Shown here: positions 1 to 6,807 of the stretch, piece after piece
Layout: each line of letters begins with the position of its first letter
How positions within the stretch are numbered: the first letter of the stretch is position 1
DNA from: Chloroflexota bacterium
GTDB taxonomy: Bacteria; Chloroflexota; Dehalococcoidia; Lucifugimonadales; Lucifugimonadaceae
NCBI GenBank assembly: GCA_018650845.1
Contig: JABIFF010000020.1
Location: forward strand, 1 to 33,042
Length of the DNA: 33,042 nt
Direction of reading: 5' to 3'
Translations under genes and position numbers: made by a program
Notes under the pieces: generated by a model
The model's input: only the letters and a program-made list of their open reading frames with translations
Databases searched by the model: none
What the model was told of the DNA's origin: nothing

Positions 1-1
1 A

Positions 2-82
2 CACAATGTGTTTGAAGAGCTCGGAACTGAGGAATTGGATTTATTAATCGGTTATATGAAAACTCTACAGGTGAATGATTGA
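2..82 (+). CDS. C-terminal fragment, possible MarR-type regulator
   Basis: The frame is open from the window edge and encodes 26 residues ending in LIGYMKTLQVND before TGA at 80-82. The acidic, leucine-rich helix (EELGTEELDLLIGYMKTL) resembles the last helix of MarR-family transcriptional regulators, which often end in a pattern of this kind. The match is short and I cannot see the winged-helix domain, so both the reading frame and the family are tentative. The preceding sequence outside the window would settle it. Confidence 0.35.
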   Translation, partial: HNVFEELGTEELDLLIGYMKTLQVND

Positions 83-114
83 ATTGACATAGCACGGGTA
101 AGTTAGTTAAGTAT

Positions 115-232
115 CTCAGCCCTCTGACCCCCACCATCTATATAAACAATGGTGCTTGCGGGTATCGGCGGTAGGTGTTGCTAGCAGGTACGACAGACGA
201 GCGAATCAGCTATTTATTCGGTGCTATTACTG
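115..232. repeat. 118-bp direct repeat, copy A
   Basis: This stretch is nearly 90% identical by eye to 1603-1720, and both copies are 118 nt. Shared blocks include CCACCATCTATATAAACAAT, GGTATCGGCGG, AGGTGTTG and AGCTATTTATTCGGTG. Differences are mostly single substitutions, with two compensating 1-nt indels. There is no conserved open frame. A CACCAT/ATGGTG inverted repeat surrounds the ATATAAAC block in this copy and is only partly kept in copy B. Each copy lies just beyond the terminator of a minus-strand tRNA or tRNA relic. Confidence 0.8.
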
Positions 233-251
233 TAACTTCACTGTAACTAAC

Positions 252-285
252 AGAAAAGCCCCCGCATTTCTGCGAGGGCTTCTCT
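252..285 (-). terminator. Terminator hairpin after the tRNA-Ala relic
   Basis: Positions 252-266 pair with 271-285 through a 4-nt loop: 15 positions with two mismatches. On the minus strand the GC-rich stem ends in a CTTTTCT run, as in intrinsic terminators. It begins 16 nt past the CCA end of the tRNA-Ala-like sequence, the usual place for a tRNA terminator. Confidence 0.7.
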
Positions 286-300
286 AGTTCATTTGCAGTT

Positions 301-359
301 TGGTGGAGCTTGAGGGACTCGAACCCTCTACCTCCTGCTTGCAAAGCAGACTAAGGCCC
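301..359 (-). pseudogene. tRNA-Ala(TGC)-like sequence lacking the D-arm
   Basis: Read on the minus strand from 359, the parts in order are: acceptor 5' strand GGGCCTT, a 2-nt linker AG, anticodon stem TCTGC, loop TTTGCAA (anticodon TGC), stem GCAGG, variable region AGGTA, T-arm GAGGG-TTCGAGT-CCCTC, acceptor 3' strand AAGCTCC and an encoded ACCA. The acceptor pairs at six of seven positions, with a C4-C69 mismatch, and keeps the G3-T70 pair that is the classic alanine identity element. The whole D-arm is absent, giving 59 nt instead of about 76. The likeliest reading is a decayed tRNA gene with an internal deletion. A functional D-armless tRNA is possible but would be very unusual in bacteria. 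Confidence 0.6.
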
Positions 360-427
360 ATGTTAAATAACTTAGAACAGGCTCTAAAAACAGGTTTCAT
401 CCATAAACTAGACCTCAACACATCGAC

Positions 428-1537
428 ATGAAGATAGATTCCCTCGAAATATTCCACGTAGCAATGCCGCTGATCTACCCGTGGCGGACGGCGTACGGTG
501 CCGACTACGACATTCACTCCGTACTGGTAAAAGCGACAAGCGGAGATCACTTCGCGTGGGCAGAATCGACACCGCTCGAAAAGCCTGCGTACAGTCCCGA
601 AGGCGCTGCGAGCGTTTACCTTAACGTGTCAGAGTACTTCGCTCCCAGAGTGGTTGATGGCGTATACGATTCAGCAAGCGAAGTGACCGATACCCTTTCA
701 GTATTCAAGGGCAATCCATTCGCAAAAGCGGCTCTCGAAATCGTCTGGTGGAACCTGGAATCTAAGATCACAAACACCCCGCTCCACAAACTTCTCGGCG
801 GCACAACAAGGGAAGTTCAAGCCGGTGCCGACTTTGGAATTCAAGATTCGTTCGACATGCTGCTCGGAAACATCCAAACAGCGATTGATACCGGATTCCC
901 TCGAGTGAAACTCAAGGTTGCTCGGGAATGGGACGTTGAGATGCTTCGTGCGGTTCGATCTGCATTCCCAAACGAAAATTTTCACATCGATTGCAACTCC
1001 GGTTACACCCTCGACGACTTGGATATGTTCAAAGAGATCGACAAATTCAATCTCGAATTTATTGAGCAGCCACTGGCAAACGACGACATCATCGACCATG
1101 CCGAACTGGCCCGGTCCATAGGTACACCGATATGTCTGGACGAATCGGTAACCGGCCCGAGAGTCGTTGAACAGGCGCTGAAAATAGACGCCTGTAAATT
1201 CGTAAACATCAAACCAGGTCGAGTAGGTGGGCTAACCAACGCAGTCCGGATCCACGACATCTGCCAGGACGCAGGTGTTCCTGTCTGGGTCGGTGGCATG
1301 CTCGAAAGTGCCGTCGGTTCTGCAGTGTGTGTCGAACTCGCAACCCTTCCGAACTTCGTCTATCCCGGCGATCTGTTTCCTTCCTCTCGGTTCTACACAC
1401 GTGACCTTGGTCAGCCCGAAGTTGTACTCACCGAGCGTCAAACAATGCTGCCGTACGAAAACGGCCTGCCTGAACCAGATCCGGAGTTGCTGGAGAAGTT
1501 CACCCGGCAACGAACTCTGATCACATCCGCTGATTAG
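428..1537 (+). CDS. menC: o-Succinylbenzoate synthase / N-acylamino acid racemase-like enolase-superfamily protein
   Basis: This 369-residue protein has the muconate-lactonizing subgroup layout: an N-terminal capping domain (about 1-130), then a TIM barrel. Visible catalytic positions are K161-x-K163, metal ligands D188 (HIDCN), E213 (FIEQP) and D238 (LDES), and K262 in NIKPGRVGG. The GGMLES and LPNFVYPGD segments are typical of the MenC type 2 / N-acylamino acid racemase family, and the length fits. Family members either dehydrate SHCHC to o-succinylbenzoate in menaquinone synthesis or racemize N-acylamino acids, and some do both. No other men genes are in the window, so the substrate is open. 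The ATG at 428 lacks a clear Shine-Dalgarno sequence. The gene stands alone between two tRNA-associated repeat modules. Confidence 0.75.
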   Translation: MKIDSLEIFHVAMPLIYPWRTAYGADYDIHSVLVKATSGDHFAWAESTPLEKPAYSPEGAASVYLNVSEYFAPRVVDGVYDSASEVTDTLSVFKGNPFAKAALEIVWWNLESKITNTPLHKLLGGTTREVQAGADFGIQDSFDMLLGNIQTAIDTGFPRVKLKVAREWDVEMLRAVRSAFPNENFHIDCNSGYTLDDLDMFKEIDKFNLEFIEQPLANDDIIDHAELARSIGTPICLDESVTGPRVVEQALKIDACKFVNIKPGRVGGLTNAVRIHDICQDAGVPVWVGGMLESAVGSAVCVELATLPNFVYPGDLFPSSRFYTRDLGQPEVVLTERQTMLPYENGLPEPDPELLEKFTRQRTLITSAD

Positions 1538-1602
1538 ATAGGTGCCTGCTCGACGGTATCGGGCAATAGAATTTCGGTGAAGAAATCGAAGACTCCTCGC
1601 CC

Positions 1603-1720
1603 CTCAGCACCCTGCCCCCACCATCTATATAAACAATGGGAGCTTGTGGGTATCGGCGGCAGGTGTTGCCAGTAGGTACGACAGCAGCCTGAAACAGCTA
1701 TTTATTCGGTGTTATTACTG
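1603..1720. repeat. 118-bp direct repeat, copy B
   Basis: Second copy of the repeat at 115-232, in the same orientation and with the same relation to a following terminator and minus-strand tRNA. It ends in the same ATTACTG as copy A. The downstream terminators of the two modules are unrelated in sequence, so the similarity stops at the repeat boundary. Confidence 0.8.
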
Positions 1721-1732
1721 AAAGCTTAAATT

Positions 1733-1761
1733 CAAAGACCCAGCTTAGTGCTGGGTCTTTG
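1733..1761 (-). terminator. tRNA-Pro terminator
   Basis: A perfect 12-bp stem, CAAAGACCCAGC with GCTGGGTCTTTG, closes a 5-nt loop (TTAGT). It lies 13 nt beyond the CCA end of the minus-strand tRNA-Pro. The A/T-rich bases at both feet mean it could also stop plus-strand transcription coming from the menC-like gene. Confidence 0.8.
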
Positions 1762-1774
1762 TTGGGATTCTTAC

Positions 1775-1849
1775 TGGTCGGGGCGGCAGGACTCGAACCT
1801 GCGACCCCCCGCTCCCAAAGCGGGTGCGCTACCACTGCGCCACGCCCCG
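1775..1849 (-). tRNA. tRNA-Pro(TGG)
   Basis: A complete cloverleaf can be drawn on the minus strand. The acceptor pairs CGGGGCG with CGCCCCG. The D-arm is GCGC-AGTGGTA-GCGC, and the anticodon arm is CCCGC-TTTGGGA-GCGGG with anticodon TGG. The T-arm contains GGTTCGAGTCC, the discriminator is A, and CCA is encoded. C1-G72 with A73 agrees with bacterial proline tRNAs. The gene has its own terminator at 1733-1761 and a plausible promoter at 1860-1889. Confidence 0.95.
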
Positions 1850-1859
1850 ACGAAAAATA

Positions 1860-1889
1860 ACTCTATCCGATAAAACCTGAAAAATTCAA
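1860..1889 (-). promoter_or_regulatory. Candidate promoter of tRNA-Pro
   Basis: On the minus strand a TTGAAT box (1884-1889) and a TAGAGT box (1860-1865) are separated by 18 nt. The -10 box ends 10 nt before the mature tRNA 5' end. The surrounding sequence is very A/T-rich. This is motif matching only. Confidence 0.45.
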
Positions 1890-1921
1890 AAAATCTTTCG
1901 TGCGGTATTGACTACCACGGT

Positions 1922-1959
1922 CTCCCAAAGCGAGTGCGCTACCGCTGCGCCACACCCCG
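1922..1959 (-). pseudogene. 5' half of a second tRNA-Pro
   Basis: Read on the minus strand from 1959, 38 nt match the 5' half of the intact tRNA-Pro with three substitutions: acceptor CGGGGTG, the full D-arm, and the anticodon arm up to TTTGGGAG. Similarity stops one base after the anticodon loop, so the 3' half is missing. The fragment lies 72 nt upstream of the intact gene in the same orientation. A break at the anticodon loop is typical of tRNA-targeted integration or recombination. Confidence 0.75.
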
Positions 1960-2315
1960 ACTCTGTCGTTTGTACCGGTGTCGGAACAAAGCAACCTAAC
2001 TATTGTAGAACCGTAAACGCGAATTCACATAACCGAATATGGGCAATTATTGACGAACTTTGGAAATTGCTTGCCATAAATACGGAATTTGGCGTTAGTG
2101 AACGACTACTCACTGAAAGTTAAACTTTTGACATATTGCGCGTTTCACCCAAATTATTGGTGCCAGATGTATTGAGATTCTGCAGCCGAAGCGCGAGCGT
2201 TTAATAAGAGAGCAGCGCCACCCGCTGATTTCTCATTTATTTCAGACAATTTCTAGATAAAGCGCGGATCCCATTTCGGGACTGCGACGGAGTTCTAGCT
2301 ACGGCAACCCTACGA
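1960..2315. other. Gene-free stretch before the MFS gene
   Basis: I see no credible coding region here. The only sizeable plus-strand frame starts inside the antisense of the tRNA-Pro fragment and has no protein-like features. The stretch holds a candidate promoter at 2128-2157 and otherwise unremarkable A/T-rich sequence. Confidence 0.5.
2128..2157 (+). promoter_or_regulatory. Candidate promoter for the MFS transporter gene
   Basis: A consensus TTGACA at 2128-2133 is followed after 18 nt by AATTAT at 2152-2157 (or AAATTA after 17 nt). It lies about 160 nt upstream of the MFS start, so it would give a long leader. Motif match only. Confidence 0.4.
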
Positions 2316-3623
2316 ATGCTCCACCGGCAACGAACGACTCAAGTCGCCGACGGTTCTACCTCAAATGCACGACCTGTGCATCATCTTCGACGCGGGCACC
2401 CTTTAGGTGTGCTCCGAAATAGTCAGTACCGTCGATACTGGGCCGCGGGCTTTGCTACTTTCACCGGTTTCAACATGCAAATGCTGATCCGCGGTTGGAT
2501 GATGTACGACCTGACTCAGTCTCCGCTAATGGTGACCATGGTTACCGCTGCGATGATGATGCCGATGCTGTTCCTGTCGTTAGTAGGTGGCGCACTGGCC
2601 GATCGCGTCGATCGCAAGATGATCACCATCGCTTCAGACGTCACGCTGTTGGCAAGCTTCGTTGCGCTCTTCGCTATTTCAGCTGCCGGAATCATGGCAC
2701 CTTGGCACATCATTGCTATTTCTGTTGTGAACGGAATAGCGTTCTCGATGGCCGTTTCGGCTCGACAGGCAATGATTTCGGGCTTGGTTCACCGCGAGCA
2801 AATGCGCACAGCGGTCGGACTTTCAGCGACTACATATAACTCGGCTCAGATTATCGGACCTGCAATCGGTGGCGTGATGCTTCCGATCGTTGGTGCTACA
2901 TGGGCTCTTGCCGTTAGTGCCATCGTCGTAGTGCCGGCGATTTTCTTGTACTCAACCCTGAAGCCTGTTCACCACACCAGTGTGAACGATGCACAAGGTT
3001 CGATTGTCGAAAACGTAAAAGCTGGACTTGCTTACGCATTCCAGAATTCAACTCTGCGATTCCTGATGCTCGGGGCGATGGTGATGATTCTCACTGTCGG
3101 ACCGTTCCAGTCGTTGATGCCAGTATTCGCTGAAGATGTATTGAACGTCGGTGCTGGTGGGCTTGGCGTTTTGATGCTCGCTGCTGGCGTTGGTGCTTTG
3201 ATTGGTTCTATTAGCGTTGTGGCAATTGGCGAAAGCATTGGCCACCAGAAGCTTGAACTATTCTTTGGACTACTCGGTGCAGCCGCCCTTACAGGATTCG
3301 CACTTTCTCCTTGGTATGCGCTATCGATTCCACTTGTGACGATAACTGCGTTCGCTACGACTGGGTTCATGGTTGTGAACATGACAGTGGTGCAGATCAT
3401 GACTCCCGACTACATTCGTGGTCGAGTAGTTAGCGTGCGGTTCCTGGTTATCGGTCTCATGCCGTTCGGCGCACTCTCAATGGGTGGAGCTGCCGAATCG
3501 CTTGGAGCACCGACTGCTGTTGCGATCATCGCTGGTATCGGAGCTGTGGGTTTTGCGCTGGTGCAAATTGCATCTCGCATTTTCTCCAGTCCAGACTCTC
3601 AGCAAACTCCCAGCAATTCGTAA
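2316..3623 (+). CDS. MFS transporter, enterobactin-exporter (EntS)/MFS_3-like
   Basis: A 435-residue integral membrane protein with about 12 hydrophobic segments and a charged N-terminal tail of about 35 residues ahead of RNSQYRRYWAAGFAT, where these transporters normally begin. The loop between helices 2 and 3 carries GGALADRVDRKMI, the major-facilitator motif A (GxLaDrxdrkxx). SARQAMISGLV and the GPAIGGVML segment resemble the MFS_3 group, which includes siderophore and drug exporters. Substrate cannot be told. The ATG at 2316 has no good Shine-Dalgarno sequence, and an internal GTG at 2409 (VLRNSQ) would give a more typical N-terminus. It is transcribed alone, with a large hairpin downstream. 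Confidence 0.85.
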   Translation: MLHRQRTTQVADGSTSNARPVHHLRRGHPLGVLRNSQYRRYWAAGFATFTGFNMQMLIRGWMMYDLTQSPLMVTMVTAAMMMPMLFLSLVGGALADRVDRKMITIASDVTLLASFVALFAISAAGIMAPWHIIAISVVNGIAFSMAVSARQAMISGLVHREQMRTAVGLSATTYNSAQIIGPAIGGVMLPIVGATWALAVSAIVVVPAIFLYSTLKPVHHTSVNDAQGSIVENVKAGLAYAFQNSTLRFLMLGAMVMILTVGPFQSLMPVFAEDVLNVGAGGLGVLMLAAGVGALIGSISVVAIGESIGHQKLELFFGLLGAAALTGFALSPWYALSIPLVTITAFATTGFMVVNMTVVQIMTPDYIRGRVVSVRFLVIGLMPFGALSMGGAAESLGAPTAVAIIAGIGAVGFALVQIASRIFSSPDSQQTPSNS

Positions 3624-3661
3624 CGAAACCGTAAGCACGGTGCAATAAAACTATTGTGTAT

Positions 3662-3709
3662 CGAGCAATTGGTGCCGGGTCATCGCCCGTGTCCGGCGCC
3701 TATTGCTCG
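3662..3709. repeat. Long inverted repeat (17-bp stem) after the MFS gene
   Basis: CGAGCAATTGGTGCCGG (3662-3678) pairs with 3693-3709 around a 14-nt loop, with one mismatch and one G-T pair. It begins 38 nt after the MFS stop and lies 78 nt before the zinc-ribbon start. There is no T-run on the plus strand, so it is not a standard intrinsic terminator. It may end or stabilise the MFS mRNA, or form the leader of the zinc-ribbon transcript. Confidence 0.6.
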
Positions 3710-3786
3710 TAACTTACGGGCGATCAATTTTCACTTCGACGCTATTACAGCGTTGTTCCTACCCTCATTTGATGAGGAGAATCAAA

Positions 3787-3936
3787 ATGATCGTGTTCAA
3801 ATCTTGTGTTCGTTGCCAGGGCGACGTGCACGTTAAATCCGACCACTATGGCGAGTACCTTGACTGCCTGCAGTGCGGTGCGACTACCGAGGTTCCGTCT
3901 CGAATAGAGTTCGGATCTCAAGCCGAAATTGCCTAG
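3787..3936 (+). CDS. Small zinc-ribbon protein, 49 aa
   Basis: The ATG at 3787 is chosen because a strong GAGGAG Shine-Dalgarno sequence sits 7 nt upstream; an in-frame start at 3703 lies inside the hairpin arm and has no such signal. The product has two knuckles, CVRC near residue 7 and CLQC near residue 32, separated by about 22 residues, which is the layout of a single structural zinc ribbon. Nothing else is recognisable, and the last 10 residues are polar. Such one-domain ribbons are often nucleic-acid-binding or redox-related small proteins, but no function can be assigned. No operon partner is evident: the next gene lies 120 nt downstream. Confidence 0.7.
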   Translation: MIVFKSCVRCQGDVHVKSDHYGEYLDCLQCGATTEVPSRIEFGSQAEIA

Positions 3937-4056
3937 TCAGCGGTCGATGTTAGCTACAGCCGGAGCATGATTTTGGCTGTCGCTATTTGATCAGTCGGGA
4001 TACTATCGCTGCCTACAACGAGATCCATTCGAATCTGAGTTCCAAGGCAGCCCCGA

Positions 4057-5103
4057 TTGAAAATCACATCTGTTCACGCCGTCTACCCAAAGTACAAGCA
4101 CACTGTGCCGTCATGGCGCACGCATCTCTGGCAGATCGTGGTCAGGGTTGAAACTGACACCGGTCAGGTTGGTTGGGGATACGGCGGTGGTGGTAAGGCT
4201 GCGGTCGAAGTGGTCAACGGCCACTTTGCCGAGATACTCACAGGCAAGTCGTTTGACTCGGTTTCCGATATCGGCGATATATGGGATTTTCTCTACACAG
4301 AATCGATCCCATACGGTCGAAAAGGCGTGGCGATCATGGCTCTCAGTGGAGTCGATCTTGCGCTGTACGACGCACTAGGCAAGGCTGAAAATAAGCCTGT
4401 CGCACTTTTGCTGAGCGACTCTCCCAAAGAGCGAATGCGCTGCTATGCGACGGGTCCCGATACCGACTACTACGCTGACCTCGGCTTCACAGCTCAGAAA
4501 TTTCCGTTCCGCTGGACTGGCGAAGAATCGGTAGCTGAGGGCGTTAAGTTGGGCGAGCACGCCCGATCGACATTCGGGCCTGACGCCGAAGTGATGTTCG
4601 ATGTTTACATGTCTTGGGATTCAGCTACGACGCTCAAGATGCACGAAGCACTCAAGCACATTGGTATTCACTGGTACGAAGACGTACTCACTCCAGATGA
4701 TCTCATTGAACTCGGAGAGCTTCGACCGAAAATCCAGCCCGTGAATATGGCGGGTGGCGAGCACGAATTCGGCCCTCACGGCTTTGCCGATATTGCGCGT
4801 GCGAAGGCTTATGACATCTGGCAGCCCGACATCACATGGTGTGGTGGAATTACTGCGGGATCACGAATAGTCGATATGGCTAAAGTCGCTGGCGTTGAGG
4901 TTGTCCCTCATCGTGGGGCCGAGACGTGGGGGCTGCATCTGGTAGCAGCGACCGACTGCGAAGATTTTGCCGAGATGCTGCCAGGAGTTCGTGGTGGTTC
5001 TAGCGACGATCTTTGGATCGGCGAACCGGAGCTGATCGACGGCTACATTGATATTTCTGATGCTCCGGGCTTCGGTGTTGGCCCAAACGAGGATCTACTG
5101 TGA
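4057..5103 (+). CDS. Mandelate racemase-subgroup enolase protein, L-rhamnonate dehydratase-like
   Basis: A 348-residue enolase-superfamily protein. A capping domain (about 1-115) precedes a barrel with K148 (AQKFPFRW), metal ligands D182 (FDVYM), E208 (WYEDV) and E235 (GGEHEFG), and the Asp-His dyad D258 (QPDITWCGG) and H285 (PHRG). GGEHEFG and QPDITWCGG are close to L-rhamnonate and related acid-sugar dehydratases, which remove water from sugar acids to give 2-keto-3-deoxy acids. The start is TTG, with AAGG 9 nt upstream. It overlaps the following HAD gene by 4 nt (GTGA), so the two are probably translationally coupled. The true substrate could be another hydroxy-acid. Confidence 0.8.
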   Translation: MKITSVHAVYPKYKHTVPSWRTHLWQIVVRVETDTGQVGWGYGGGGKAAVEVVNGHFAEILTGKSFDSVSDIGDIWDFLYTESIPYGRKGVAIMALSGVDLALYDALGKAENKPVALLLSDSPKERMRCYATGPDTDYYADLGFTAQKFPFRWTGEESVAEGVKLGEHARSTFGPDAEVMFDVYMSWDSATTLKMHEALKHIGIHWYEDVLTPDDLIELGELRPKIQPVNMAGGEHEFGPHGFADIARAKAYDIWQPDITWCGGITAGSRIVDMAKVAGVEVVPHRGAETWGLHLVAATDCEDFAEMLPGVRGGSSDDLWIGEPELIDGYIDISDAPGFGVGPNEDLL

Positions 5104-5792
5104 GCGTTCAGGCGGTTATCTTCGATCTGTTCGGAACGCTGATTGCCAACTATGACCGCCTTCACTATTACGAAGTGATCGAGAAGATGGGCGAGGCTGC
5201 GGGTGCCGATCCTATCGAGTTCAGGAAACTGTGGCGCGATTGTTACGTCGAGCGGTTAACCGGCGTGTTCGCTACCGAGTCGGAGAATATTGAGTGGGTG
5301 TGCGATCAACTTCGAGTCGTTACTGATTCAGCACGTGTTGACCAGTCGAATCAGGTCTACCGTGAATTCGCTTTGCCTTTCCTAATGGCACCGCGTGAGT
5401 CGGCGATTGAAATGCTTACAGCTTTGAAAGATCGGGGAATCAAGACTGGATTATTATCAGACTGCGGACCGTGGGTTCCCAAGAACTGGGCAGATTCGCC
5501 GTTCGCCGATTTGATCGACTTTCCGGTTTATTCAAGCATGAGCGGTCTTAAGAAACCCAACGAGACTCTCTACCAAAACGCGGCACAGGGGCTTGGCGTC
5601 ACTACAAGCGAGTGCATGTACGTTGCGGATGGCAACGGAGAAGAGTTGCCAGTTGCTCGACAATTAGGCATGCGAGCGGTGAAGATCGAGCCGTGGAACG
5701 AACCCGGTTCTGCTCCAGACGCCGACTATTCAAACCAATGGGATGGCGAATCGGTCGGCGCCCTAAGCGAACTTCTTGAGATGCTCGACTAG
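5100..5792 (+). CDS. HAD-superfamily hydrolase (subfamily IA-like)
   Basis: A 230-residue protein starting at the GTG that overlaps the enolase stop. Motif I is FDLFGTL with nucleophile D9, motif II is LLSDCG near residue 120, and the motif III lysine is in GLKKPNETLY. Motif IV is the DGNGEE loop, where most relatives have GDxxxxD; here the acidic pair comes as D-x-x-x-E. The helical cap between motifs I and II fits haloacid dehalogenase or sugar-phosphatase relatives. Coupling to the dehydratase suggests a small phosphatase or repair role in the same pathway, but this is inference. Confidence 0.8.
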   Translation: MSVQAVIFDLFGTLIANYDRLHYYEVIEKMGEAAGADPIEFRKLWRDCYVERLTGVFATESENIEWVCDQLRVVTDSARVDQSNQVYREFALPFLMAPRESAIEMLTALKDRGIKTGLLSDCGPWVPKNWADSPFADLIDFPVYSSMSGLKKPNETLYQNAAQGLGVTTSECMYVADGNGEELPVARQLGMRAVKIEPWNEPGSAPDADYSNQWDGESVGALSELLEMLD

Positions 5793-5808
5793 CTGCGGCA
5801 AAGCAGCT
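5791..5808. terminator. Hairpin between convergent genes
   Basis: AGCTGC and GCAGCT pair across a 6-nt loop immediately after the HAD stop codon and just before the stop of the convergent aldolase gene. The position suggests a bidirectional terminator, although neither side has a long T-run. Confidence 0.4.
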
Positions 5809-5818
5809 TCGAGCGGGA

Positions 5819-6643
5819 TTATTTCAGTGCTCGGGCGATCTTTTCACATGCCTGCATGTAGATCGTCGCATCGACGTTGATCGACAGGTACTGCACACCG
5901 AGATCGATGAGCCACTTGCCCATCTCAACATCCTTGGCATAAGAACCAATCACCCTGCCCTGCGCACGTGCCTTCGCAGCAGCCTCTTTGAGTGCGTCTT
6001 CGACAATCTTCGAACGCACATCACCGGGAACTCCAAGCGACTGCGAGATGTCGTATGGGCCGAGAAATAGAACGTCGATACCGTCGACGGTCATGATCTC
6101 TTCAAGATTGTTCAGACCCTTTTGGCCTTCGATGTGGACCACAGTCATGGTCTCTTCGTTCTGGCGCGCCGGGTGGTCTACTGCGTCGTCTTTGTAGTAG
6201 TTGCCAGCTCGGGTGAACACAGAAACGCCACGCTCGCCCATAGGTGCGTACTTGGCAGCGTGAACGACTTTCTCAGCATCGGACTTCTGGTTGATCTGCG
6301 GGACCTGAACTCCGTCGGCTCCGATGTCGAGTGCTCGCAAAATTGGCCATTCTTCGTTGCCACCAACTCGAACGATTGGCGCAACACCTGTTCCCTGTGC
6401 GGCAAGAACGAGATCGGCGACTTTCTCCATCGAAAGCGGACCGTGCTCAGTGTCGAGAATGCAGAAATCCATTCCGGCGTAACCGAGAGTGTCGATCATC
6501 GTTGCGGATGGAACGATAGTGAACGGTCCGACTACAACTTCGCCTGCCTGTAGCTTCTTCTTTAGTTCGCCGCGAATGGACTTTTTCATTTTCTCTTCTT
6601 CGTTTCTGGTGCCGGGATCTAAACGGTTGATCGATTCCGACAT
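5819..6643 (-). CDS. HpcH/HpaI-family aldolase
   Basis: A 274-residue class II pyruvate aldolase of the HpcH/HpaI family. Visible signatures are FCILDTEHGPLS near the N-terminal third, ALDIGADGVQVPQI, the metal-ligand region VVHIEGQKGLNNLEEI and FLGPYDISQSLG. Members cleave 2-keto-3-deoxy or 4-hydroxy-2-oxo acids to pyruvate (or a related 2-oxo acid) and an aldehyde. The ATG at 6643 has AGGA 9 nt upstream. An ATG at 6589 (MKKSIRGELKK) matches the usual family start better and has a weaker GAAGAG signal, and a TTG at 6667 is unlikely. An acid-sugar dehydratase lies just across the convergent junction, so the pair could form a dehydratase-aldolase route. Confidence 0.85.
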   Translation of the reverse strand: MSESINRLDPGTRNEEEKMKKSIRGELKKKLQAGEVVVGPFTIVPSATMIDTLGYAGMDFCILDTEHGPLSMEKVADLVLAAQGTGVAPIVRVGGNEEWPILRALDIGADGVQVPQINQKSDAEKVVHAAKYAPMGERGVSVFTRAGNYYKDDAVDHPARQNEETMTVVHIEGQKGLNNLEEIMTVDGIDVLFLGPYDISQSLGVPGDVRSKIVEDALKEAAAKARAQGRVIGSYAKDVEMGKWLIDLGVQYLSINVDATIYMQACEKIARALK

Positions 6644-6807
6644 ATAAAAATTTCCTGAACGGCACAAAGTTTACCGTGAGTTTTGAAGAATCGGGAGTTG
6701 AGTATCGATTGGTCGGGCGATGTCATGCCGACCGGCGTTTTCCAGTATTTGGAAAACGTGGACATATAAGTGCCAAATATTTGTCACTTAGCCGGTATCC
6801 TTCTTCG

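Noticed and set aside
284..550. Minus-strand open frame of 88 codons
   Set aside because: It runs from antisense of the menC-like gene through the tRNA-Ala relic; the CKQEVEGSSPSSS part is translated tRNA sequence.
1908..2123. Plus-strand open frame of 71 codons after tRNA-Pro
   Set aside because: It begins within the antisense of the tRNA-Pro fragment, has no family features and no ribosome-binding site.
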